This document shows, in pieces, positions 48,841 to 58,191 of a DNA stretch of 64,000 bases (positions within the stretch are counted from its first letter, which is position 1; each line of letters starts with the position of its first letter). Position numbers and translations under genes: made by a program. The stretch is from the NCBI GenBank assembly GCA_943846665.1, contig OX044358.1:1860001-1924000 (forward strand), read 5' to 3'. Under the pieces are notes generated by a model. It was not told the origin of the DNA and did no database searches. It worked only from the letters and a program-made list of their open reading frames with translations. The DNA is from Arcticimaribacter sp002477625. GTDB taxonomy: Bacteria; Bacteroidota; Bacteroidia; Flavobacteriales; Flavobacteriaceae.

Positions 48841-49235
48841 TGGAGTCGGAGGGAATCGAACCCTCGTCCATACAAGCAATAGAAAAGTCTTCTACATGTT
48901 TAGTTTTCATTTAGTTTTCGAAAATGCACTGACTGAAAACCGCCCATACACTCCTTAGTTCCTTTATTGAAAAATCTGACCGGAACCTTCAGACTTCGAT
49001 GTTGACCTTTATGGTGCCTCTGGTTTGAACGCCGCCAACAAGGGCTTTCAAGAGACATCCGGCTTCTCAACCTAGTTGAGACATGGCTAGTGACTTACTG
49101 TAATTCAGTCGCTTATGCAGCTAGAGCGTAGTTATCTTCGCCTGTTAAATGTTGAATCCAAGTTTTACGAGATGTGATTCATTACTCGACATGCTAACTG
49201 TTCGATTGATCTCGCTGTCAAAACCAGTCGACCCC
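48841..49235 (-). ncRNA. ssrA: Transfer-messenger RNA (tmRNA)
   Basis: About 395 nt. The 5' end GGGGTCGACTGGTTTTGACA (49235 downward) and the 3' end, with the T-arm GGGTTCGATTCCC and ...GACTCCA at 48841, form the tRNA-like acceptor stem (GGGGTCG with CGACTCC). The reading frame for the degradation tag lies at 49113-49142 and encodes GEDNYALAA followed by TAA, similar to the flavobacterial GENNYALAA. CCA is not encoded (CCACTA in the genome), so it is added after transcription. tmRNA with SmpB rescues stalled ribosomes. It is a one-piece form, not permuted. Confidence 0.93.
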
Positions 49236-49291
49236 ATTATTTCAAAGAATCTGCTTTGCTAAAAAGCTGGGTGTAAAAGTATACTATTTAT

Positions 49292-50110
49292 TTAAAACTG
49301 ATTAATAGTTTTTCGAATCTCTGTTAGTCTTCCCAACATTCCTTCCAGTAAATCTAGTGAAAGCATATTGGCGCCATCACTTTTTGCCTTTGCCGGATTG
49401 GGATGGGTTTCTATGAATAAACCGTCCATTTGATTTACAATTCCTGCACGGGCAATTGTTTCGATCAACTCTGGACGTCCACCGGTAACTCCCGATGCTT
49501 GATTGGGTTGCTGTAAGGAATGCGTAACATCCAATACCGTTGGCGCGATTGAGCGCATAGCAGGAACACCTCTAAAATCTACAATCAGATCGGTATAACC
49601 AAATTGGGTTCCTCGGTCGGTAATCCAAGCTGCATCGTTTCCGCTGTCTTTTACTTTTTGAACTGCAAATTGCATACTCTCAGGACTCATAAACTGGCCT
49701 TTTTTGAGGTTTACAACTTTTCCTGTTTTTGCCGCAGCAACGACCAGGTCGGTTTGTCTTACCAAAAATGCAGGAATTTGAAGCACATCGACATAGGCAG
49801 CAGCTTTGGCGGCATCCGACGCCTCATGAATATCGGTTACGGTTGGAATATTGAATTGTTGTCCAATTTTCTGAAGAATTTCGAGCGCTAGATCATCTCC
49901 AATTCCTGTAAAACTATCAATTCTGCTTCGATTTGCTTTTTTAAAACTCCCTTTAAAAACAAATGGAATATTCAACTTGTCAGTAATCGTCAGAACTTTT
50001 TCAGCAATTTCAAACGCCATTGCTTCGCTCTCAATAGCGCAAGGCCCTGCTAACAGAAAGAATTGATCACTGTTTGGGTGGTTGATATTTGGGAGTCTAG
50101 AGAAGTCCAT
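49292..50110 (-). CDS. kdsA: 3-deoxy-8-phosphooctulonate (KDO-8-P) synthase
   Basis: A 272-residue enzyme that condenses phosphoenolpyruvate with arabinose-5-phosphate to give KDO-8-P for the lipopolysaccharide core. Family motifs: FFLLAGPCAIESEAMAFE near the N-terminus, VFKGSFKKANRSRIDSFTG, VVNLKKGQFMSPESMQFA, and the C-terminal IETHPNPAKAKSDGANML. The Cys in GPCAIES occurs in both metal and non-metal forms, so the metal class is not settled. It is divergent from typA. A perfect -7 element for it lies 14 bp upstream of the ATG. Confidence 0.96.
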   Translation of the reverse strand: MDFSRLPNINHPNSDQFFLLAGPCAIESEAMAFEIAEKVLTITDKLNIPFVFKGSFKKANRSRIDSFTGIGDDLALEILQKIGQQFNIPTVTDIHEASDAAKAAAYVDVLQIPAFLVRQTDLVVAAAKTGKVVNLKKGQFMSPESMQFAVQKVKDSGNDAAWITDRGTQFGYTDLIVDFRGVPAMRSIAPTVLDVTHSLQQPNQASGVTGGRPELIETIARAGIVNQMDGLFIETHPNPAKAKSDGANMLSLDLLEGMLGRLTEIRKTINQF

Positions 50111-50123
50111 AAAATGTTTTTTG

Positions 50124-50131
50124 CAAAAGTA
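50124..50131 (-). promoter_or_regulatory. -7 promoter element of kdsA
   Basis: Minus-strand TACTTTTG (50131-50124), a perfect TAnnTTTG, 13 bp before the kdsA start. No clear -33 TTG. Confidence 0.5.
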
Positions 50132-50200
50132 AAGTTTTTAGTTGAATCTACGTAGAATTCGAAACCTGAAACTTTTAGCCGAAAGCTGAATATATAAGGC

Positions 50201-50208
50201 TATATTTG
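50201..50208 (+). promoter_or_regulatory. -7 promoter element of typA
   Basis: TATATTTG, a perfect TAnnTTTG, 23 bp before the typA start codon. The -33 element is weak. Confidence 0.55.
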
Positions 50209-50231
50209 CGCGATTAAAAAAATACAGACTT

Positions 50232-52031
50232 ATGTCCAAAATTAAGAATATTGCAATTATTGCACACGTTGACCACGGTAAAACTACCTTGGTAGATAAG
50301 ATTATGCATCATTGCGAACTTTTCAGAACCAATCAAAATACCGGGGATTTAATTCTGGACAATAATGATTTAGAACGGGAGCGTGGTATAACCATCCTTT
50401 CTAAAAACATTTCGGTAATGTATAAGGACACCAAAATCAACATCATTGATACCCCTGGTCACGCCGATTTTGGTGGAGAAGTAGAGCGGGTATTGAATAT
50501 GGCTGACGGTGTTTTGTTGTTGGTAGATGCTTTTGAAGGCCCAATGCCACAAACGCGTTTTGTTCTCCAAAAAGCAATTGACTTAAAACTCAAGCCCATT
50601 GTTGTTGTCAATAAAGTAGATAAGGAAAACTGTACTCCAGAAGAAGTTCACGAGTCTGTTTTTGATTTAATGTTCGAATTGGGCGCTGAAGAATGGCAAC
50701 TCGATTTTCCAACTGTATACGGTTCTGCCAAGAACAATTGGATGAGCGAAGACTGGAAAGAGCAAACAGAAAATGTTGAACCACTTCTAGACATGGTATT
50801 GAAACACGTACCCAGTCCAAAAGTAGAAGAGGGGACTCCACAAATGCTCATTACCTCCCTTGACTTTTCTGCCTACACAGGCCGAATAGCTATTGGACGT
50901 TTACAACGTGGAACGCTTAAAGCCAATATGGCTGTGAGTTTGGTTAACAGAGAAGGAACCATAACCAAAGCAAAAATCAAAGAATTGAACTTGTTTGATG
51001 GTTTGGGAAGAAAAGAAGTAAAAGAAGTAAAAGCAGGGGATATTTGTGCCATCATTGGATTAGAGAATTTTGAAATCGGAGATACGGTTGCAGATGCTCT
51101 TGAACCAGAAGCGCTCCCCACAATTGCTATTGACGAACCAACAATGAGTATGTTGTTTACGATCAACGATTCTCCATTTTTTGGAAAAGACGGGAAGTTT
51201 GTTACATCACGACACATCAAGGATCGTCTAGAAAAAGAGCTGGAAAGAAACCTAGCAATGCGCCTGGAGAATACTAATTCGGCTGATAAATTCATTGTAT
51301 TTGGACGTGGTGTATTGCACTTGTCGGTTTTAATTGAAACCATGAGGAGAGAAGGTTATGAGCTTCAAATCGGGCAGCCACAGGTTATCATCAAAGAAAT
51401 TGATGGTAGAAAACACGAACCGATCGAAGAATTGACCATTGATTTACCTGAACACGTTTCTGGGAAAGCAATCGAGATGGTTACTCTTAGAAAAGGAGAG
51501 ATGTTGAGTATGCAGCCTAAAGGAGAGCGTATGGTTTGTGAATTTTTAATGCCTTCACGAGGGATTATCGGGTTAAGAAATCAATTGCTTACTGCTACGG
51601 CTGGAGAAGCAATTATGAATCACAGATTCAAAGAATTCCAACCCTACCGAGGTGAAATTCCTGGACGTAACAACGGATCGCTTATTTCAATGGAAAAAGG
51701 AAATGCAATTCCTTATTCTCTAGATAAGTTACAAGAACGCGGAAAATTCTTTGTTGCTCCTAACGAAGAAATTTATACGGGTCAGGTGATTGGTGAGAAT
51801 TCAAGAGCAGACGATATGGTTGTCAACATAACGAAAACCAAAAAATTATCGAATGTACGTTCTTCTGGAACGGACGATAAAGTTCGTTTGGCTCCACCGA
51901 TTAAATTTTCATTAGAAGAAGCTTTAGAATATATTCAAGGAGATGAGTATGTAGAAGTAACTCCTAAAAGTTTACGTTTACGGAAAGTATATCTTGACGA
52001 AAATCAAAGAAAAAGAATGACGGGGAAATAA
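50232..52031 (+). CDS. typA: Translational GTPase TypA/BipA
   Basis: A 599-residue ribosome-binding GTPase of the EF-G family, involved in ribosome assembly and stress adaptation. The G domain shows G1 AHVDHGKTTLVD, a switch II/G3 element IIDTPGHADFGGEVER, and G4 VVVNKVDKENC. An EF-Tu-like domain 2 (about residues 205-290), the EF-G-like domains, and the BipA-specific C-terminal domain (RGEIPGRNNGSLISMEKG, then VRSSGTDDKVRLAPP) follow. The length is standard. It is a single-gene unit with its own promoter and a shared terminator downstream. Confidence 0.97.
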   Translation: MSKIKNIAIIAHVDHGKTTLVDKIMHHCELFRTNQNTGDLILDNNDLERERGITILSKNISVMYKDTKINIIDTPGHADFGGEVERVLNMADGVLLLVDAFEGPMPQTRFVLQKAIDLKLKPIVVVNKVDKENCTPEEVHESVFDLMFELGAEEWQLDFPTVYGSAKNNWMSEDWKEQTENVEPLLDMVLKHVPSPKVEEGTPQMLITSLDFSAYTGRIAIGRLQRGTLKANMAVSLVNREGTITKAKIKELNLFDGLGRKEVKEVKAGDICAIIGLENFEIGDTVADALEPEALPTIAIDEPTMSMLFTINDSPFFGKDGKFVTSRHIKDRLEKELERNLAMRLENTNSADKFIVFGRGVLHLSVLIETMRREGYELQIGQPQVIIKEIDGRKHEPIEELTIDLPEHVSGKAIEMVTLRKGEMLSMQPKGERMVCEFLMPSRGIIGLRNQLLTATAGEAIMNHRFKEFQPYRGEIPGRNNGSLISMEKGNAIPYSLDKLQERGKFFVAPNEEIYTGQVIGENSRADDMVVNITKTKKLSNVRSSGTDDKVRLAPPIKFSLEEALEYIQGDEYVEVTPKSLRLRKVYLDENQRKRMTGK

Positions 52032-52058
52032 GAAACCCCAAATATGTTCTAATTATAA

Positions 52059-52090
52059 ACGAAGCCTAATGCCGATGCATTAGGCTTCGT
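52059..52090. terminator. Bidirectional terminator between typA and ftsE
   Basis: A perfect 14-bp stem, ACGAAGCCTAATGC (52059-52072) with GCATTAGGCTTCGT (52077-52090), a 4-nt loop and a T run at 52091-52096. The ftsE stop codon (52080-52082) lies inside it, so the stem overlaps the end of that gene. Confidence 0.92.
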
Positions 52091-52766
52091 TTTTTTGTTC
52101 AACTTCGTAAATTTTTCCATCATCGCAACGCAGAATTTTCCCAGGAAATTTCACAATCATATTATAATCGTGTGTCGCCATGATGATGGTCATTCCCTGT
52201 TGATGTAAACCTCTAAAAACTTCCATGATTTCTAGGCTTGTTTGTGGGTCTAGATTTCCAGTAGGTTCGTCAGCTATAATAAGTTCAGGAGCATTGAGTA
52301 ATGCCCTGGCTATGGCCACACGTTGCTGCTCTCCTCCAGAAATCTGAAAGGCATATTTTGATGCAATTTCTGCCACTCCTAATGAAGAAAGTACTTCTTC
52401 GATGCGGTTTTTTATTTCCGTTTTGTCTTTCCAGCCCGTTGCTTTAAGAACAAAGCTGAGGTTGTCATAAACCGAACGGTCCGACAATAATTTAAAATCT
52501 TGAAACACTACACCCAACTTCCTTCTTAAAAAAGGAATTTCTTTTTGCTTTATTTTCCCAAGATTGAAATCCGATACATGAGCTGTGCCTCCTTGAAGGG
52601 GAAGGTCAGCGTAAAGAGTTTTGATTAAACTACTTTTTCCTGTCCCCGTTTTTCCAATCAAAAAAACAAATTCACCTTGTCCTACTTCGATATTGACATC
52701 GCTCAAAATCGTTTGGTTGTTTTGAATGATGGTTGCGTTTCTAAACTGAACTAAGGGAAGTTTCAT
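52080..52766 (-). CDS. ftsE: Cell-division ATP-binding protein FtsE
   Basis: A 228-residue ABC ATPase. Walker A is GKTGTGKS (residues 38-45), the signature ISGGEQQRVAIARALL starts at 142, Walker B is LIIADE (162-167) with EPTGNLDP, and the H-loop is MATHDYNMIVKFPGK. The LKLLSDRSVYDNLSF-type stretch (FKLLSDRSVYDNLSFV) is characteristic of FtsE. With FtsX it forms the complex that links divisome constriction to cell-wall hydrolases. ftsX is not adjacent, which is common in this phylum. A generic LolD-like transporter ATPase is the alternative, but the FtsE signature is better. Confidence 0.9.
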   Translation of the reverse strand: MKLPLVQFRNATIIQNNQTILSDVNIEVGQGEFVFLIGKTGTGKSSLIKTLYADLPLQGGTAHVSDFNLGKIKQKEIPFLRRKLGVVFQDFKLLSDRSVYDNLSFVLKATGWKDKTEIKNRIEEVLSSLGVAEIASKYAFQISGGEQQRVAIARALLNAPELIIADEPTGNLDPQTSLEIMEVFRGLHQQGMTIIMATHDYNMIVKFPGKILRCDDGKIYEVEQKNEA

Positions 52767-52926
52767 ATGGCTTTCTAATTGGTCAATTCTTTTTGAATGA
52801 TTTGTATGATTATTCGTGTCCTGTAAAAATAGGAAAAATGTGGGTGTTGAAATTTTTTGTTGACAATTTATACGTTTAAAAAAAATCCAGCGTTTTAAAT
52901 TAAGAACTTAAGTTTACCTTTATCGT

Positions 52927-55900
52927 ATGCAAAAAGCCTACTGCAATAAAATCCTTATCATCACTTTTGTGTTTGTATCTGCATCTTTTTCAGTGACTAA
53001 TGCACAATTGGGGATAGATAAAGTCCCGTTTACACAAGCTTCTTATTTCTTTGCAGCCGACAATTATTCACAGGTAAATCAGTATTTAAGTTTAGTCGAT
53101 TTTTATCCCACACTACAACCTCTAACCACTACAGCTGATTTTTATAAAATTTCAACAGATTTACGTTTGAATCGCCCGGGAGCTGAAAAGAAATTAGCCG
53201 CTTTTATGATCGATAATCCTACGAGTTATTTAACCGAAACGGCATATTATGATTTGGCCTCGTATTATTTTCAAAACGGAAAATATACCTATGCGCTCAA
53301 GTGGTTTACTAAAATCAAAGATACCGATGTAGCTTCTAGTAAAAGGGGCGATTATTATTTCAATAAAGGATACACCCTGTTTGCCACCAAACGCTATAAA
53401 CAGGCAGAAAAATTATTTAAGAAGGTAGAGGAGGTACCCCAATACCGTTACGACGCTAGTTATTATTTGGGTTATATAGCGTATCAGTTGGAAGATTACG
53501 ACGCAGCAGTAGAGAATTTCAACAAAGTTACAACAGAACAAGGCGATACAACGGTTGGATATTTTCAGGCTGATATGAATTTTAAATTGGGTCGCTTTGA
53601 AAAAGCAATTGCTTTGGCAAGAAAAAGTTTGGCAAATGCTAATGAAAATCAAACGTCAGAACTTTCTAAAATCATTGGCGAAAGCTATTTCAATTTAAAA
53701 GATTACCGTTCAGCGCTTCCTTATTTAGAAGTCTACAAAGGCAAACGTGGAAAATGGTCCAATACTGATTTTTATCAATTGGGCTACACCCATTATCGCT
53801 TGGGTGAATACGAGAAGGCCATCATGCAGTTCAACAAAATTATTTCTGGAGCTAATGCGGTAGCACAAAACGCCTACTACCACTTAGCTGACTGTTACCT
53901 TAAAACGGATAAGAAAACCCAAGCACTTAATGCCTTTAAAAGCGCATCGGCTTTAAATTTTGATACTGTAATTGCAGAAGATGCTTTGTTGAACTATGCC
54001 CGTTTGAGTTATGAAATAGGAAACGCATACGAAAACACCTCCTTACTATTGGCTTCATTTCTGGAACAATACCCAAAAAACAAAGCAGGTGTTGAGATCG
54101 AACAACTTCTAATTGATTCCTATGTGAATTCAAGAAATTATGCAGCTGCTTTAAAAATATTAAAGAAAAAATCAGGGAGTCAATTTAATGCTGCTCTACA
54201 AAAAGTAAATTATTTAAAAGCGATTGCCTTATTTCAAAGCGGCTTGTTTGAGGAATCCATAACATATTTTGATGAAGCTTTAAAAAATAAAGTAGATCGA
54301 ACAATCGAAGCAAATTGTTTGTATTGGAGGGCATTAGCGAAGTACGAATTGAATGATTTTGAAACTGTAATTTCAGAATTATACTATTTTAAAAGCCACC
54401 CATTTGCCAAGAAAGTATCAGGGGTTGAGCACTTGTCATATCATTTGGCCTATGCAAATTTTAAATTAAAAAATTACGAGGGTTCACGTACTTTGTTTGA
54501 GACCTACCTCAAGTCTACCAAGCAAAATGCTTCCTATAAGCGGGATGCACTATTACGCTTAGGAGATAGTCATTTTGCTTTAGGAAAATATTGGCCAGCC
54601 ATGGAGTCTTATGAGGGCGCCATTCAAATGGATGTTTCTCGCGGAATGTATGCCCTGTATCAAAAAGCATTGAGCTATGGTTTTGTAGAACGAAACCCAA
54701 AAAAAATTGAGGCACTTGATCAATTGATTTCAGATTATCCAAAAACATCCCTTCTAGATGATTCGTATTTTGAGTTAGCCCTTGCCTATACGCGCGAAAA
54801 CAATACGTCCAAGGCTGTTGAAACCTATGAGATACTCGCCAACAACTTCCCAAAAAGTCCTTACCGATCTCGTGCTCTTTTGAATAAAGGCTTGATTTTG
54901 TACAACGCAGAATCTTTAGAAGAAGCCATGCGCGTATTGCAACAGTTGGTTCAGGAATACCCGAATGAAGAAGTTGCGCAACAAGGACTAAAGACAGCTA
55001 AGGAAATTTCAATTGATTTAGCAGCAGTTGACGTTTTTGCTAGTTGGATAAAGCAATTGAAAGGAGTTACTCTTCAAGACAACGAATTGGAACGTGCTTC
55101 TTTTACAGCAGCAGAACGCCTTTTCAATGACAACAAGAAAAAAGCAGCCCAGAAGGCATTAACTTCTTACTTGGAAAATTATCCCCAAGGAGCAAATCAG
55201 CTACAGGCTCAGTTTTTGTCTGCTGAACTTTATTTTCAAGATGAAGAATGGACCGCAGCGAGAGAACAATATGCCTTGGTATTGGAGCAGCCTACTCATG
55301 AGTATTCTGAGCAGGCGCTGGTTCGAATAACGCAAGCTTTAGTGAATAATGAGCAAAAGTCAGATGCTTTAGCTTATTGGAAGACTTTGGAAGAGCTGGC
55401 TCAGTTTCAGGAAAACAAACGCTATGCCTTATTCAACTTAATGCAGATTTACTATGAAAAAGAACAATTTTCTGATGCGATTGCCTACGCCGAAAAGGTT
55501 GTTGTTTTGCAGTCCTTAGGGCAAAAAATAAAATGGGATGCTTATCGTGTTTTGGCACGCGCTGCTGTAGCAATTCAAGATATAAAGAAAGCAGCTGAAG
55601 CCTATGCTGTTCTTGAGCAAGCTCCAGATGCAGCATTGGCAGTAGAGGCACTGTACTTCAACGCGGAGCAAAAACATATAGCCCATGAATACGCTTCTTC
55701 CAATCGTTTGATCGAAAAAATAGCGCAAGATTTTGGAAATTATCCTGAATGGGGTGCCAAGAGTTTATTGTTGATGTCTCAAAATTTCTATCAATTGGAC
55801 GACGCTTTTCAGGCATCCTTTATTCTAGAATCGATAATAACTAATTTCACACAATTCCCTGAAATAGTAAAGCAAGCTCAATTGGATTTAGCGAATTTAA

Positions 55901-55959
55901 AGACAATCGAATCTAAAAACAATTCATCCATTAAAGTTGAAGAAGAAAATGAAAATTAA
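52927..55959 (+). CDS. Large exported tetratricopeptide-repeat protein
   Basis: A 1010-residue protein with a signal peptide (residues about 1-26, ending TNAQ). It is almost entirely TPR-type helical repeats, with repeated motifs such as YFNKGYTLFATKRYKQAEKLF, ASYYLGYIAYQLEDYDAAVE and FYQLGYTHYRLGEYEKAIMQF. Twenty or more repeat units are apparent by eye. The arrangement predicts a long periplasmic solenoid that scaffolds other envelope proteins. It overlaps the next gene, an outer-membrane barrel, by 11 bp, so the two are made together. A near-match promoter (TACCTTTA, 52915-52922) lies just before the ATG. The exact function is not known to me. Confidence 0.88.
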   Translation: MQKAYCNKILIITFVFVSASFSVTNAQLGIDKVPFTQASYFFAADNYSQVNQYLSLVDFYPTLQPLTTTADFYKISTDLRLNRPGAEKKLAAFMIDNPTSYLTETAYYDLASYYFQNGKYTYALKWFTKIKDTDVASSKRGDYYFNKGYTLFATKRYKQAEKLFKKVEEVPQYRYDASYYLGYIAYQLEDYDAAVENFNKVTTEQGDTTVGYFQADMNFKLGRFEKAIALARKSLANANENQTSELSKIIGESYFNLKDYRSALPYLEVYKGKRGKWSNTDFYQLGYTHYRLGEYEKAIMQFNKIISGANAVAQNAYYHLADCYLKTDKKTQALNAFKSASALNFDTVIAEDALLNYARLSYEIGNAYENTSLLLASFLEQYPKNKAGVEIEQLLIDSYVNSRNYAAALKILKKKSGSQFNAALQKVNYLKAIALFQSGLFEESITYFDEALKNKVDRTIEANCLYWRALAKYELNDFETVISELYYFKSHPFAKKVSGVEHLSYHLAYANFKLKNYEGSRTLFETYLKSTKQNASYKRDALLRLGDSHFALGKYWPAMESYEGAIQMDVSRGMYALYQKALSYGFVERNPKKIEALDQLISDYPKTSLLDDSYFELALAYTRENNTSKAVETYEILANNFPKSPYRSRALLNKGLILYNAESLEEAMRVLQQLVQEYPNEEVAQQGLKTAKEISIDLAAVDVFASWIKQLKGVTLQDNELERASFTAAERLFNDNKKKAAQKALTSYLENYPQGANQLQAQFLSAELYFQDEEWTAAREQYALVLEQPTHEYSEQALVRITQALVNNEQKSDALAYWKTLEELAQFQENKRYALFNLMQIYYEKEQFSDAIAYAEKVVVLQSLGQKIKWDAYRVLARAAVAIQDIKKAAEAYAVLEQAPDAALAVEALYFNAEQKHIAHEYASSNRLIEKIAQDFGNYPEWGAKSLLLMSQNFYQLDDAFQASFILESIITNFTQFPEIVKQAQLDLANLKTIESKNNSSIKVEEENEN

Positions 55960-57733
55960 TATAAAATTGATCAAGGCCAGCCTTTGGGTCGGTTTGCTTT
56001 TTAATTTCTCAACTGTTTTTGGTCAGGAAGAAGAGGAAGATCTGGGCGTGCAGGAAGTGACTGTTATTAAGTCATACACACCGAGTTTGTCTGAAGTCTT
56101 TAAAATTAGAGAGCAGCCTCAGGTTATGGATTCCATTGGCAGAGAAAAAAGAAAAGTAACCTACTCTATTTCTTCTGTGCCTGTTGCTTCTACGTTCATT
56201 CCTACCAAAGGATCTGCTAAAGTACTTCAGAAAAAGAAAGCTACTCCAAAATATAACGCTACCGCTAGTGCAGCGTTTGGTAATTTTAATAACATCCTGT
56301 TGGATCATGCGGCGCTACTTAATTTAGATCGCAGACAACAAGTCAGCTGGTTGGTTCGGTTTAATGGTCTTTTAAAAGACTTGCCTGAACCTATTTTGGC
56401 TACTAATCAAAACAGTACACTCATTCATTTAGGGTACCATCACAATTCCAATACGCTTTCTTCTCATTCTCAGGTGTTTTTCCGTTCACACAGTCAGAAT
56501 TTTTACGGACTTCAAAATCCAATAATAGACCCCATTATTCTTGAAAATTTAGATCCGAAACAACAACTGAAATACCTTTCAATACAATCGCAATGGCAAT
56601 GGTTTGATACGGTATTAAAAGATGCAGATTTAACAGCTCATTTGACAACAGACAGTTTTGAAACCAATGAATTGGAATTGGAGTTGAACGCTAAGTTTCA
56701 AGTTTCAATTGGTTCAATTGCAATCAATGCAGAACCCAGTCTTCGCTATTTAAACAACAAATTTGCCTCAGATTATTACACTACTGAAGCAACTGAGTTT
56801 GCTTCGGGGGTTTCTCAAATGGCGCTATCTGCTAGTTCTGGAGCCAACCGATTTAAATTTAAAATTGGAGCAACTGGAGCGTATGGATTTGGAGATGATT
56901 TTGAAGAAACTAAGCTGTATATTTTACCACTTTTGGATCTTTCTTATAAGCCCAAAAAAGGAAATTTCACTCCTTTTCTTAAGGTTTCTGGTGCGTTGAA
57001 TCAAAATAGTTTTAGAGCATTTACAAATAGAAACCCATATACCGCACCAGCCATCGTATTGAAGAATACAGAAGTGCCTTACACTACTGAATTGGGTTTG
57101 AGAACCAAGATTGTTTCCGGTTGGGAGTTCACGATTAATGGTCATTATCAAAAGGCTACTAATACGCCACTTTTTAAAAGCTTTGTGTTTGACGAAAGAA
57201 ATACTGATTATACTGCTTTTCGATATGCAAATGCATTTGAGGTTGTGTACGAAGAAATCGAGCAAATCGGTTTAGATGTTTCCGTTTTAGCTGCGTTTAA
57301 GAATGGAGGGTCTTTATCTCTAGAAGCGTATTGGAGAGATTATACGGTTACAGATGAAGCTGACCCATTGATTTCATCTGAGCCAAAGGAAGCTTGGAAT
57401 TTACCAGAGCTTCAGTTCGAATTTAAAGCTAACATCAAAATAGCACAAAAGTTATTTGTGCAATCGAATGCAACTTTTTGGGGTGTTAGGAAACACTCCT
57501 ATCGAAATTATTTCATCAATCAGCCGCTGGATCGAGCCAGTGAGTCTGTTGTCGACCTTCCATCTTTTGTTGATGCGGAATTACGCATTAGCTATCAGTT
57601 GAATGATCGATGGGAATTTTACATTAAAAGTGAAAATATTTTTAATGCCCCCCAATTCCGATGGGCAAACTATCAAGTCTACGGGACTAGGTTTCTTTCT
57701 GGAATCCGTTACAACTTTGATTTAAACCTTTGA
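55949..57733 (+). CDS. Outer-membrane beta-barrel protein, TonB-receptor-like without plug
   Basis: A 594-residue protein. The ATG at 55949 gives the signal peptide MKINIKLIKASLWVGLLFNF; a TTG at 55937 is less likely. After cleavage (near FGQEEEEDLG) comes a short acidic and periplasmic segment (EVTVIKSYTPSLSEVFKI), then alternating beta-strands to a C-terminal barrel end (NIFNAPQFRWANYQVYGTRF, then ISGIRYNFDLNL-type final strand). The plug domain and TonB box of true receptors are missing or very reduced. It is translationally coupled to the TPR gene (11-bp overlap), suggesting a fixed two-protein envelope system. Role unknown. Confidence 0.85.
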   Translation: MKINIKLIKASLWVGLLFNFSTVFGQEEEEDLGVQEVTVIKSYTPSLSEVFKIREQPQVMDSIGREKRKVTYSISSVPVASTFIPTKGSAKVLQKKKATPKYNATASAAFGNFNNILLDHAALLNLDRRQQVSWLVRFNGLLKDLPEPILATNQNSTLIHLGYHHNSNTLSSHSQVFFRSHSQNFYGLQNPIIDPIILENLDPKQQLKYLSIQSQWQWFDTVLKDADLTAHLTTDSFETNELELELNAKFQVSIGSIAINAEPSLRYLNNKFASDYYTTEATEFASGVSQMALSASSGANRFKFKIGATGAYGFGDDFEETKLYILPLLDLSYKPKKGNFTPFLKVSGALNQNSFRAFTNRNPYTAPAIVLKNTEVPYTTELGLRTKIVSGWEFTINGHYQKATNTPLFKSFVFDERNTDYTAFRYANAFEVVYEEIEQIGLDVSVLAAFKNGGSLSLEAYWRDYTVTDEADPLISSEPKEAWNLPELQFEFKANIKIAQKLFVQSNATFWGVRKHSYRNYFINQPLDRASESVVDLPSFVDAELRISYQLNDRWEFYIKSENIFNAPQFRWANYQVYGTRFLSGIRYNFDLNL

Positions 57734-57897
57734 AACGTTCAATTGATTGTAAAACAAAACCCTTTGTTTAACTCCAGCCTTGTATATTTTAGTTAAATTC
57801 ACATAAAAATATTGTGAACATGAGATTAAACATATTTGATGTGTTCCATACACAAAATTACCATTAATTTTAATTTCTATATTTTAATAGATTACAC

Positions 57898-58125
57898 ATG
57901 GAGAATCATGATGGATATAGGCCTCAGGTAATTGTTGGTAAACGAATTAGTGTTTTACGAAAACAACTTAAGCTAACCCAAGCTGCCTTGGCATCTACCG
58001 CTGGTATGGAAGAAAGTGCTCTTCAGCGCATTGAAGCTGGTAGAACGAACCCTACAATTAAAACTTTATACAAAGTAGCAATCGCTTTGAATGTCAATAT
58101 CAAAGAATTGTTTGAGAATATATAA
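57898..58125 (+). CDS. XRE-family small DNA-binding regulator
   Basis: A 75-residue single-domain HTH protein. The five-helix XRE fold is readable: VGKRISVLRKQLKLTQAALA, then STAGMEESALQRIEAGRTNPTIKTLYKVAIAL, ending NIKELFENI. The 'R.EAG..NPT..TL..ia.aL' pattern is the classic Cro/CI-type core. There is no effector domain. The leader includes a near-consensus -7 element (CATATTTG) about 66 bp upstream. It lies between the barrel gene and the YtcJ-like gene, in the same direction but with spaces of about 165 and 66 bp, so it is probably its own unit. Target unknown. Confidence 0.88.
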   Translation: MENHDGYRPQVIVGKRISVLRKQLKLTQAALASTAGMEESALQRIEAGRTNPTIKTLYKVAIALNVNIKELFENI

Positions 58126-58191
58126 AACTGCCTTCTACTAGTTACTGTCATTTTAGCTTACATTTGTTTTTATTTATTAAAATCATTACAA

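Noticed and set aside
48626..48958. Open frames on either strand across the 3' end of ssrA
   Set aside because: They run through the tmRNA T-arm and terminator and have no coherent protein character.
48841..49235. tRNA gene at the T-arm sequence near 48850
   Set aside because: The GGGTTCGATTCCC arm belongs to tmRNA; no anticodon arm lies at tRNA distance and the matching 5' end is about 395 nt away.
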